A stretch of 14,394 nt of DNA, taken from the NCBI GenBank assembly GCA_035576005.1, contig DATLXH010000042.1, forward strand, positions 1 to 14,394, read 5' to 3'. Below the pieces are notes generated by a model that searched no databases, was not told the origin of the DNA, and saw only the letters and a list, made by a program, of their open reading frames with translations. Shown in pieces: positions 1 to 7,716 of the stretch; position 1 is the stretch's first letter, and each line of letters starts with the position of its first letter. Source of the DNA: DATLXH01 sp035576005 (GTDB lineage Bacteria; Acidobacteriota; Thermoanaerobaculia; Gp7-AA8). A program made the translations under genes and the position numbers.

Positions 1-141
1 AGAGTGGCCTGGATGCGAGGCGCACGGCGATTTTGCGACGAAGGCATAGTCGACACTATGTCAAGGAGCGAAATTGCCGTGCAACGAAGCAGACAGGCCG
101 CTATCCGTCGTCTCGCGGCGAAGGTCTGTGAGAAATGCGGG
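1..141 (+). repeat. Structured dispersed repeat, left copy (truncated by the window edge)
   Basis: This stretch aligns without gaps to 14252-14392 with 15 mismatches in 141 positions by hand count (about 89% identity). Its outer left part, including the left terminal inverted repeat, lies outside the window; the right terminal repeat is at 125-141. Inside it, 22-36 pairs with 68-82 as a 15-bp stem with two G-T pairs, and 43-50 pairs with 55-62 around a CGAC loop, so the element folds into a long nested hairpin. It ends 20 bp beyond the stop codon of the secreted-protein gene at 161, so it lies in that gene's 3' flank and could act as a terminator or 3' RNA structure. A short forward frame running through it has no recognisable protein similarity and is not called. 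Confidence 0.85.
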
Positions 142-160
142 TTAAGACAAGCTCGCCGTC

Positions 161-3100
161 CTACTCAATTCTCAGAACCAGATCGCCACTGCCATTCTCC
201 GTAGCAAGGACATACGGAATGACGCGTCCTTCGCCACTGGTCACCGAAACCTCGAGCACCAGATCGTGAAGGTCCCCCTGCGAGTCACGCCCCGCCCCGA
301 AGATCTCTCTTCCGATCTCATTTTTGTGAATGGATGCGCGCGGGGCTAGTACGTACTCCTTACTGTTCGAGACCGAGAAAGTAGCAAGCCCTCCCGGCAC
401 GGGCGCCTGATAGCGCAGCGTCAGCTTGACCATGACACTTTTCCCGGTCGTTTCGATGAGACCGAAGGCCGTCTGGTAGGTTGCTCGTTCCGCTGTGGCC
501 ACCGATGCGGCTGAAGCGTCTTCCAGACTGCTGAACTGGCGAGACTCGCCGAGCTTGATTCCCGTTGAGGTTGCCATCACCGGAACCGAGGTCCCCGAAC
601 TGCCAAATGCTGCGGGCGAGGCATCGATCGGATCGCGGAATGTTCCGCTCGAGATCGCCACAGTCCCGGAAGTCGGGGTGTAGCTCAGGTAGCCCGTTCC
701 AGTGATCCCGAGCTCGCTGACAAGCACATCGCGGAGGATTCGAGTCTTCCCGGACTCAACCGTGATGACTTTTTGCGTGGCCATAGGCTCGATCGCCGAG
801 GAGCGCGTGCCGGTCGTGCGGCCGGCGACTCGCTGCCTGCCTGGCGCTCCATGGAAAAGGAGAGTGCCTGTTGCCGATGTTGTTCCGGTATTCGTGATCC
901 ACAGATCCGTCCGCGTCCGCTTGCCACCGCCCACTGTTGAGGTCGCGAACAATACGATCTGTGTGTCCGTGGCCGCCGTTCCATTCCGACGGTTCCAATC
1001 GACCAGATTCGTCGGATCACCAGTTCGCTCATCGAAGACCGTTGCCTGAGCGACGATGCGCGAGCTTCCCGCAAGATTGGTCACTACGACGGCCGCAGCG
1101 CCCGCAGGCGCTTCGTTGGCGAGCTCGAGCACCGAAAATGCGCTCAGCGTGTCCGGCCGCGTTTTCATCACAGTGCCATCCTCAGCGAGAAAGTCCGTTC
1201 GGACCGACCCCGCCTGTCCAGCGACTTCCTGGATGTACACGTCTGTACGGGTCCCTGAATCTTTGCGCACTCCCGACAAAGTCGTTTTCTGATTCGCGGC
1301 AACACCGCGATCCGATCGTTGTGACGCAATCGCGCCACTGAACAATCCTGCGGAATTCGCGGGGTTCGTAGCGACGGCCGCCAGATTCAGGCTCGAGACC
1401 TTCGATCCTCGGACCTGCACGCTGCCCACCTGCCCCTCTGCTTTACCGAACACGCCTTTGACAACATCGGAGAAGAGCGCCTTTCCTGACGGTATTAGTG
1501 AAGGGATGGTGGCCTGCAGCGCGCTGCCTGTCGCTGATCCACTTTGCGCGAAGAACAATCTCAGGTCTCCCTGCGGTGCCGGAGCCGTATTGACCAGCGT
1601 AATATCACTCAGAAGGTTCGACTTCTTCGCCAGACCGGGCAGGAAAAGGGCTAGCTCCCCGCTCGCCAGTGGCGGAATTGCAGTCGTCGCGATCAGAGGC
1701 GTAACCAGATTGACCACCGCGATTTTCGTCGACTGCGTGGGAGCTGCTCCATTGAGTGAAGTGATCAGACCTCGGCTCTGGGAGGCTCGGGTCCCGTCGA
1801 GATAAACCAGGGTGAGAAAGCCGCTCACTGCCCCGATCGGACTGGCACCATCAGGCCGTTTGCTCTGGTCGATGCTAAAGGTAACTGTAATGGTCTGCCC
1901 CGGCGCGATCGTCACGACACCTCCCGGCGGAATGAGCCATGGAGCGTCGGAGACGAGAATCCCCTGAAGCGTCGCGCTGCCGCTGTTGGTGATTTCCACA
2001 CTCCCGGTGGGCTGGCTTACGTCCACTCGGTTCGTCTTCGGAGTGGGCGTGACTGTTCCCTCAGGGGGACTCGCCACGAGCAGTCGCACGGGAATCGATA
2101 CGGTTCCGGACAAGCCTGCTCCGGATGCGGTGACTGCGCCCTGGTAGCTGCCAGGCTGCTGAGCAGTCGCGGTAATCGTAACGCTCGCCGTTGCTCCAGG
2201 AGCAAGAGTGAGAGTCGTTGGAGCGAGCGTAAAAAAGTTGCCCGACTGGGTCAGCGTAATGGTCGTGGAGCTGCCCCCTGCGTTGGTCAAACTGATCCGA
2301 TCCGTTGCTCCTCCCGTGTTGGGTGGCTGCAGAAGACCCTGGGGAAATGCACTCACGATCACCGCTGGTGCGGTGATCACCGTAACCGTTACCTGCGCAG
2401 TGGTGGTGCTGCCGTCGTCACCGCGCGCTGTCAAAGTGTAGGTCGTGGTCTGCGCCGGACTCACCGTCACCGACCCGCTCGTGCCGCTGACTGTCACGCC
2501 GTTATCGATGCTCACACTCGCGGCGTTGGTTGTAGAGAACAACAGTGTCGTGCTCTGACCGGCGCGGATGATCGAAGGCGATGCAATGAAGCTCGTGACT
2601 AGTTGTCCAGAGCCAGGAGCGGTCACGGTCACGGACACCGGGTCCGAACAGACGCGACCCGCTCTGTTGAGGACGCAAAGGCGGTACTGATACGTGCCGG
2701 CCGGGATTTTTCCACCGGCCGTTCTACTTCCATTGCTACCGTAGTCGACGAACGTAATCGGCTGTGCCTTGTCGCAGAAAAAGCTAAACCCGGTGGACCC
2801 CGATCTGCCGTCGGCACCCGTGTACTCCCCACTAATACCGAAAGTCCGCTCATCGCTATAGGAGTAGGTGATGGTTATGGTCCCGGCACCTCCGACCGCA
2901 CTTGTGATCGCCGGCTTGGTCGGAGTGGATGTAAACGTGTCGTGGACATAAACAAAGCCTGTACCCTGACAGGGGCTTCCTGCCAGCCGCACCGAGAACT
3001 CATAGCTGACATTCGGGGTGGAGAGAGGAAAGGAAAAACTCGTTGCCGTCGTGGTCGCGACAACTGTTCGGGGAGAGATCTCCTGCCTTTTGCAAAACCC

Positions 3101-3313
3101 ACTGTAGGTCGCCTGCACGACGTCGTACATCTGGCCGACTGGGGCCCCAGCTGGCGCATCCCACGCTACGCTGAGCGCGCCAGCGGTACTGGCCGTCTGC
3201 CGAAAGTTCGGGATCACCCCTGGCGGAGGACATTGCTGGGCTTGAAGTTCCCCACTTGAGAAGAAGAGTGCCAGGACAATTATTGTGACCGGAGATTGAC
3301 TTGGCTTACTCAA
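161..3313 (-). CDS. Secreted multidomain beta-sandwich protein (FN3/Ig-like plus four C-terminal repeat modules)
   Basis: The product is about 1050 residues, and I cannot name a specific function. A signal peptide is visible: a Lys near the start, a hydrophobic core at about residues 9-19 (VTIIVLALFFS), then LQA|QQC as the likely cleavage site near 25. Two fibronectin-III-like regions follow (about 32-132 and 133-232). Next is an Ig-like domain (237-312) with the GQSTTLLFSTTNA and TTTYTLTA signatures, then two immunoglobulin-fold domains (about 316-413 and 416-520). The C-terminal half appears to be four diverged copies of one module (about 556-660, 677-772, 785-895, 908-1050), each with a line such as RTDLWITNTG. 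I chose the TTG start at 3313: GAGGAG lies 6 nt upstream and the signal peptide then starts correctly. An upstream TTG at 3415 is itself part of a promoter. It probably acts at the cell surface or outside the cell, in adhesion or glycan binding; that role is inference. There is no visible LPXTG or PEP-CTERM tail. Confidence 0.85.
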   Translation of the reverse strand: MSKPSQSPVTIIVLALFFSSGELQAQQCPPPGVIPNFRQTASTAGALSVAWDAPAGAPVGQMYDVVQATYSGFCKRQEISPRTVVATTTATSFSFPLSTPNVSYEFSVRLAGSPCQGTGFVYVHDTFTSTPTKPAITSAVGGAGTITITYSYSDERTFGISGEYTGADGRSGSTGFSFFCDKAQPITFVDYGSNGSRTAGGKIPAGTYQYRLCVLNRAGRVCSDPVSVTVTAPGSGQLVTSFIASPSIIRAGQSTTLLFSTTNAASVSIDNGVTVSGTSGSVTVSPAQTTTYTLTARGDDGSTTTAQVTVTVITAPAVIVSAFPQGLLQPPNTGGATDRISLTNAGGSSTTITLTQSGNFFTLAPTTLTLAPGATASVTITATAQQPGSYQGAVTASGAGLSGTVSIPVRLLVASPPEGTVTPTPKTNRVDVSQPTGSVEITNSGSATLQGILVSDAPWLIPPGGVVTIAPGQTITVTFSIDQSKRPDGASPIGAVSGFLTLVYLDGTRASQSRGLITSLNGAAPTQSTKIAVVNLVTPLIATTAIPPLASGELALFLPGLAKKSNLLSDITLVNTAPAPQGDLRLFFAQSGSATGSALQATIPSLIPSGKALFSDVVKGVFGKAEGQVGSVQVRGSKVSSLNLAAVATNPANSAGLFSGAIASQRSDRGVAANQKTTLSGVRKDSGTRTDVYIQEVAGQAGSVRTDFLAEDGTVMKTRPDTLSAFSVLELANEAPAGAAAVVVTNLAGSSRIVAQATVFDERTGDPTNLVDWNRRNGTAATDTQIVLFATSTVGGGKRTRTDLWITNTGTTSATGTLLFHGAPGRQRVAGRTTGTRSSAIEPMATQKVITVESGKTRILRDVLVSELGITGTGYLSYTPTSGTVAISSGTFRDPIDASPAAFGSSGTSVPVMATSTGIKLGESRQFSSLEDASAASVATAERATYQTAFGLIETTGKSVMVKLTLRYQAPVPGGLATFSVSNSKEYVLAPRASIHKNEIGREIFGAGRDSQGDLHDLVLEVSVTSGEGRVIPYVLATENGSGDLVLRIE

Positions 3314-3319
3314 TGAGGA

Positions 3320-3325
3320 CTCCTC
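3320..3325 (-). promoter_or_regulatory. Ribosome binding site deciding a TTG start
   Basis: On the minus strand GAGGAG lies 6 nt before TTG at 3313. This is the strongest Shine-Dalgarno in the region. It supports the TTG over the longer frame, whose 34 extra residues would sit awkwardly in front of the signal peptide. Confidence 0.65.
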
Positions 3326-3386
3326 GAAAAAGCGAAAAAAGTGCAGCTGGAGACAATGGGAAGATGAGAGGAAGGGAGGAAGACGA

Positions 3387-3415
3387 TTAATAAAGATTAT
3401 TTTATGGATTGTCAA
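3387..3415 (-). promoter_or_regulatory. Sigma70-like promoter of the secreted-protein gene
   Basis: Minus strand: a perfect -35 box TTGACA (3415-3410), a 17-nt AT-rich spacer, then TATTAA (3392-3387, 4 of 6 to the -10 consensus). The stretch stands out as AT-rich in a GC-rich window. It lies between the stop of the formate dehydrogenase gene (3427) and the TTG start at 3313, giving a leader of roughly 65-70 nt. This indicates that the secreted-protein gene is transcribed on its own rather than only by read-through. Confidence 0.5.
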
Positions 3416-3426
3416 TTACCTGGAAC

Positions 3427-6400
3427 TCACCAGCGCCGTCCGGCGACCACCGCGCAGGTTAACGCTTTGGATTCCATAATCCGAACATTCGGCTCTTCCG
3501 AAATTGCCAGGAGATCGTTGACGACGTCGCCTTTGACCAGACCGTTCGGTCCGAAGTGATATGGCATCGCTACCTGATGAACGATTCGTCCGTTGACTCG
3601 CAATGACGGGATCCGCGCCGTCACCAGAGCCCGCGCTTCGATCTGGCCACGCATGGTCGTTACCGTGACCCAGCCTCCATTCTCCGCACCAATCTCGCGA
3701 GCTAGCTCAGGCGAGATCTCTGCGAAGAGCGCCGGCTGCAACTCGGCCAGATGCCCAAGAGTTCGCGACATCCCGCCTGCGGTGTGATGCTCGGTTAGGC
3801 GGTATGTCGTGAGCACGCAGGGGAACCTCTCATCCGGAGAGCTCGCGTATTGGTTGTCCGGCCGCTCCTTCATGTCTGCTGCGGGATTTCTCCCCTGCCG
3901 CGGGTGCACCGCGTTGATGAACGGCGACTCGAGAGGCTCGTAATGAGTTGGCAGTGGACCATCCTTCAACCCTGACGGAACGAAGAGCCAGCCCATCCCG
4001 TCGGAGTGCATGATGAACGGAGCATCTCCGGGGAGTGCGTCATCTCCTCGGCTCCCCTTCGCGGGCTTGTAGCCCGGCTGCTTGCCCCGTGCGAAATCAA
4101 CGTTGTCGAAGCCGGTCCACTCATTCTTTTCCCCATCCCACCAGACGAGCTTCTTCGCCTCACTCCATGGCGCACCATCAGGTCTTGCCGACGCGCGGTT
4201 GTAAAGAATGCGCCGGTCGAGAGGCCACGCATATCCCCATCCATGCGCATACCGTCCCTCGGGGACCCGTCCGTCGGGCCGGTTCGTCGACTCATCAGGA
4301 TGGGCGCCTGAATAGATCCAGCAACCGCAGGAGGTCGTTCCGTCGGATTCGAGCTCTCCGAGGCCGCTGAGGAGGCGGCCCGTCGAGACCTCCCTGCCGT
4401 TGATCTCTTTGAGGATGTGGACGGCGTCGGGCTCAGCAAGCCTTCCCGAGAGCGGGTAGTCCCATGTTAGAGCGTTGAGTCCCTCATTGCGTCTACCACC
4501 CGCGGCGGCCGCTTTCCGTTTGAGACGTTCCCCGAGGTGATAGATGAACCAGCCGTCGCTACGCCGATCCTCGGTGGGTTCGACAGCTTTTCGATGCCAT
4601 TGCAGGAGACGCTGCGTGTTTGTGAACGTCCCTTCCTTCTCTGCATGCGCTGCGACGGGAAAAAGAAAAACCTCCGTATCGATCTCACCAGGGTCGAGCT
4701 CGCCCCGCGTCACTTCAGGCGAGTCGCGCCAGAACGTTGAAGTCTCCGTCTCCACCAGGTCAAGCACCACGAGCCACTCGAGCTTTGCGAGAGCTCGTCG
4801 CTCGAGCCGCGAGTTGGGTGAGCCGACCGCAGGGTTCTGCCCGAGGATGAACAAGCCATCCAGCTTGCCGTCGGCCATATCGAGCCAGTAGCCAAAGAGC
4901 GAGTGATCGCCGGTGAGGCGTGGGAGCCATCGAAAACCAAAATCGTTCTCCGGCGTGGCAGAGGCTCCGTAGTAAGCCTTGAGCAGGCTGACGATGTAGC
5001 GGTCGAAATTGAACCACCACCCTTTAGGCGATTTGTGCTGCGCGATGTAATCCGAGAGAGCGCCGGTATCCGACTCGTGAATCGGCATCGGAATGTAGCC
5101 CGGAAGCACGTCGTAAAGAGTGGGGATGTCCGTGGAGCCCTGGATCGACGCATGCCCGCGGAGCGCGAGGATGCCTCCTCCGGGTCGTCCGATGTTCCCG
5201 AGGAGAAGCTGAAGGATTGCGGCGGTGCGAACGATTTGAACACCGGTCGAATGCTGAGTCCATCCGACGGCGTAACAGATCGCTCCCGTCTTTTCCGGAC
5301 CTGACGCGGCGGCAAATGTTTTGGCGACACGCAGGAACTCCGACGCGTCGACTCCGCAGACAGTCTCGACGAGCTCCGGCGTGTAGCGGGCGAAGTGACG
5401 CTTCAAAGTCTGGAAGACGCAGCGAGGGTGCTGGAGCGTGGGGTCGCGATGCGGGTCGCGCTCATCCTGTGACTCCCCGCCCTGATCCTTCGCATGGCCG
5501 CCAGCCTCACTCTGCCGATCGTGTCCCGATGACTTACTGCGTGCTCCTTCGTAGAGCCAGCTGTCTGTGTCGTACTGCTTTTTCTCAGCGTTCCATCCTG
5601 AGAAAAGACCATCGAGCTCATCGGTGTCCTTGAAGTCGTCACGAAGGATGGTCGAAGCGTTGGTGTACGGAATTACATAGTCGCGGAACTCGAGACCATG
5701 CTGGAGGACGTAGTTGACCATCGCTCCCAGGAAGACGATGTCTGTGCCGGCCCGAAGGGGAACCCACAGATCGGCCATGGCTGAGGTGCGGGTGAATCGC
5801 GGGTCGACGTGGATGACTTTCGCGCCACGCTCCCGAGCCTTGATGACCCATTGAAATCCTACCGGGTGCGCCTCGGCCATCGATGAGCCCATGATGAGGA
5901 TCGCATCGGAATTCTCGAGATCCTGTTGCGTGGTGGTCGCGCCGCCGCGGCCGAGTGAGGTGCCCAGACCGGGCACCGTGGAGCTATGTCATATCCGCGC
6001 CTGGTTACTCAGGCAGACCATCCCCAGTCCGGCGGTGAAGAGCTTCTTGATGAGGTAATTCTCTTCGTTGTCCAGAGTCGCGCCGCCGAGATGCGCCATG
6101 CCGGTGCACTGCATGAGCGGCTTGCCGTCTCGTTCCTCTTCGAATGATTTCTCACGCGTTTCCCAGACACGGTCCGCGACCATGTCGAGCGCCTGTTCCA
6201 GGTCCAGCTCGATCCATTCTCGAGATCGGGAGGCGCGATACTTCACTTTGCTCAGACGAGCTGAGTGCGTGAGCAGGTCATACGTCGCTGAGCCTTTGGG
6301 GCAGAGATGACCTTGCGAGATCGGCGAGCCTGGATCTCCCTCCACGGAGATGACCTTTCCCGCTTTGTGAAAGATCAGCTGCCCGCAGCCGACTCCGCAA

Positions 6401-6564
6401 TAGGGGCAGATCGATCGAGTGACGTCCGCGCCTTCATTCTTTGGCGCGAGATTGCGGGTGCGGTCGCTCATTGATTCGCGGCCCGTGCCATCGGAGCCTG
6501 ACAGAAGTTGGCGAACGAGGGGCCATTTGAGGAGGGTCTCAGCGAGCACGGGGTATTCTCGCAT
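3427..6564 (-). CDS. fdhA: Formate dehydrogenase catalytic subunit, selenocysteine-containing (UGA at 5989-5991)
   Basis: The enzyme oxidises formate to CO2, or reduces CO2, at a Mo/W-bisMGD centre. Read through an in-frame TGA, the product is 1045 residues with selenocysteine at 192. The context NQAR-I-U-HSSTVPGLG matches the family active site, where Sec or Cys is followed by His. The N-terminal 4Fe-4S ligands are Cys53, Cys56, Cys60 and Cys88, and Lys90 in LCPKG is the residue that usually links the cluster to the cofactor. The molybdopterin oxidoreductase core fills the middle. A C-terminal MGD-binding domain includes TEHHTAGG near 924-931. Residues about 342-374 form a hydrophilic insertion rich in Gly, Asp, Glu and Lys. 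There is no twin-arginine signal, so it is probably cytoplasmic. The ATG at 6564 is chosen because the WPLVRQLLSGSDGTGRE segment resembles the N-terminus of related enzymes; ATG 6471 is an alternative. fdhD is divergent, but no redox partner subunit is present. Simple gene calling would split it into two pieces (5989-6564 and 3427-5976). Confidence 0.92.
5959..5991 (-). promoter_or_regulatory. Bacterial SECIS-like element: UGA codon plus downstream hairpin
   Basis: On the minus strand the UGA at 5991-5989 is followed after 11 nt by GGTGCCC-GGTCT-GGGCACC (5977-5959), a perfect 7-bp stem with a 5-nt loop. In bacteria SelB binds a hairpin just after the UGA to insert selenocysteine. As I recall the Escherichia coli fdhF element, it carries the same GGUCU at the same distance (nucleotides 22-26 counting the U of UGA as 1). 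The bulged U in the upper stem of the E. coli element is not evident here. The hairpin lies within coding sequence, so it encodes VPGLGT at the same time. Confidence 0.82.
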
Positions 6565-6591
6565 GACCTGAATCTGACAACTCCGTAAGAT

Positions 6592-7440
6592 GTGCTCGTG
6601 AAATCCACTTCAACGATTGAGATCACCAGGATTGAAGGCGCGACAACCTGGAATGCGACCGATGTCCTCGCCGTCGAGGAGCCTCTCGAAATCCGGATCG
6701 CATGGATCCTGGCGTCCGTCACGACTGAAAAGAGCATTTCCATCACCATGCGAACTCCTGGGACCGATCCGGACCTTGCGGCGGGCTTTCTCTTCACTGA
6801 GGGAATTGTCCGATCACCCGCAGAGATCTCATCGATCAGACATTGCGGCCGGCAGGGATCGAGCAGCGACGATCGAAATGTCATTCGCGTGGAACTGAGC
6901 GACGGCGTTTCCATCGATTGGAAACGTCTCGAGCGTCACTTCTACACATCATCAAGTTGTGGGGTTTGCGGGAAAACTTCCATCGAGGCACTGGCTGTGA
7001 CTGCAACGCCTCTCAGAGAGGGTCCCTCCGCTACCATCGACTCGATTCTCACGATGCCTCTCGCTCTGCAAAAAGAGCAGTCGATCTTTTCGCAGACCGG
7101 CGGATTGCATGCTGCAGGGTTGTTCTCGGGGGAAGGAAAGCTGATTGCGATCCGGGAGGATGTTGGCCGGCACAACGCCGTCGATAAAGTGATCGGCGCT
7201 CAGTTTCTCGAAGGCGCTACACCGCTGTCGGGCGCAATCCTTATGGTGAGTGGCCGCGCCAGCTTCGAGTTGGTTCAGAAAGCTCTGGTTGCAGGGATTC
7301 CGATCCTGGCCGCCGTCGGCGCACCATCGAGCCTCGCGGTCGAGCTCGCTGCAGAGTATGGGATGACGTTGATCGGATTCCTGCGAGATGACCGGATGAA
7401 TGTTTACTGCGGGAGGGAGCGGGTCACGGTTGGGCGGTGA
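6592..7440 (+). CDS. fdhD: Formate dehydrogenase accessory sulfurtransferase FdhD
   Basis: FdhD carries sulfur from a cysteine desulfurase (IscS in E. coli) to the Mo/W-bisMGD cofactor before it enters formate dehydrogenase. The 282-residue length is normal for the family. Visible signatures are the cysteine loop SSCGVCG (Cys123 and Cys126), GGLHAAG (about 170-176), EDVGRHNAVDK (189-199), SGRASFELVQKA (about 220-231) and GAPSSLAVELA (about 243-253). The GTG at 6592 is used as start; GTG at 6598 is an equally possible choice and neither has a strong Shine-Dalgarno. The gene is divergent from fdhA with only 27 bp between, so the promoters must overlap coding sequence. It ends in front of a repeat-rich gap and converges with the E1 gene. 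Confidence 0.95.
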   Translation: MLVKSTSTIEITRIEGATTWNATDVLAVEEPLEIRIAWILASVTTEKSISITMRTPGTDPDLAAGFLFTEGIVRSPAEISSIRHCGRQGSSSDDRNVIRVELSDGVSIDWKRLERHFYTSSSCGVCGKTSIEALAVTATPLREGPSATIDSILTMPLALQKEQSIFSQTGGLHAAGLFSGEGKLIAIREDVGRHNAVDKVIGAQFLEGATPLSGAILMVSGRASFELVQKALVAGIPILAAVGAPSSLAVELAAEYGMTLIGFLRDDRMNVYCGRERVTVGR

Positions 7441-7466
7441 CTCGAATGAACGTGACCGAAGGGAGT

Positions 7467-7483
7467 CGGTCCCGAAGGGACCG
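7467..7483. terminator. Hairpin downstream of fdhD, possible terminator
   Basis: CGGTCCC-GAA-GGGACCG forms a 7-bp stem with a GAA loop, 26 nt after the fdhD stop. No T-run follows on either strand, so intrinsic termination is uncertain. It may instead belong to the adjacent repeat. Confidence 0.3.
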
Positions 7484-7488
7484 GATTA

Positions 7489-7644
7489 CCCTCTCCCCGC
7501 CGGGGAGAGGGTGGTCGCGCCAGCGACCGGGAGAGGGGCCGCGAGAGATACGAATACCTTGCCTTGTCCCGCTGGGTCGCGAGACTTCCACGCCCCTCTC
7601 CCTGCTTCGCTTCGCTCGCTTCCCTCTCCCCGCCGGGGAGAGGG
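7489..7644. repeat. Composite inverted repeat of CCCTCTCCCC/GGGGAGAGGG hairpins
   Basis: Two identical 23-bp palindromes lie at 7489-7511 and 7622-7644, each made of CCCTCTCCCC, a GCC loop and GGGGAGAGGG. Each is followed, in inverted orientation relative to the other, by a second GGGAGAGGGG-type block (about 7529-7538, and its complement CCCCTCTCCC near 7592-7601). The whole is thus an inverted repeat of two roughly 50-bp units facing each other. It fills most of the 276-bp gap between the convergent fdhD and E1 genes, a typical place for REP/BIME-like elements. A further small hairpin GCCGC-TTC-GCGGC lies at 7648-7660. No gene is seen in the gap. Confidence 0.75.
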
Positions 7645-7716
7645 AACGCCGCTTCGCGGCTCGGTTGTCTTACCGCATCCGCGCGACGTTGGAACAGCTC
7701 CTGATTCTGCGACGTC

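Noticed and set aside
4..204. 66-residue frame inside the left repeat
   Set aside because: It runs through a non-coding palindromic repeat and out into the antisense of another gene. The substitutions between repeat copies follow base pairing rather than codon positions.
2603..3259. 218-residue frame on the plus strand
   Set aside because: It lies wholly opposite the secreted-protein gene, is rich in Arg and Gly as expected of an antisense shadow in GC-rich DNA, and shows no known motif.
5989..5991. A nonsense mutation splitting the formate dehydrogenase gene into a pseudogene
   Set aside because: The stop is UGA exactly at the Sec/Cys active-site position, the frame is unbroken on both sides, and a hairpin with a GGUCU loop follows at the expected distance.
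7489..7644. A short CRISPR-like array from the repeated palindromes
   Set aside because: There are only two identical units, 110 bp apart, with an inverted internal arrangement and no cas genes.
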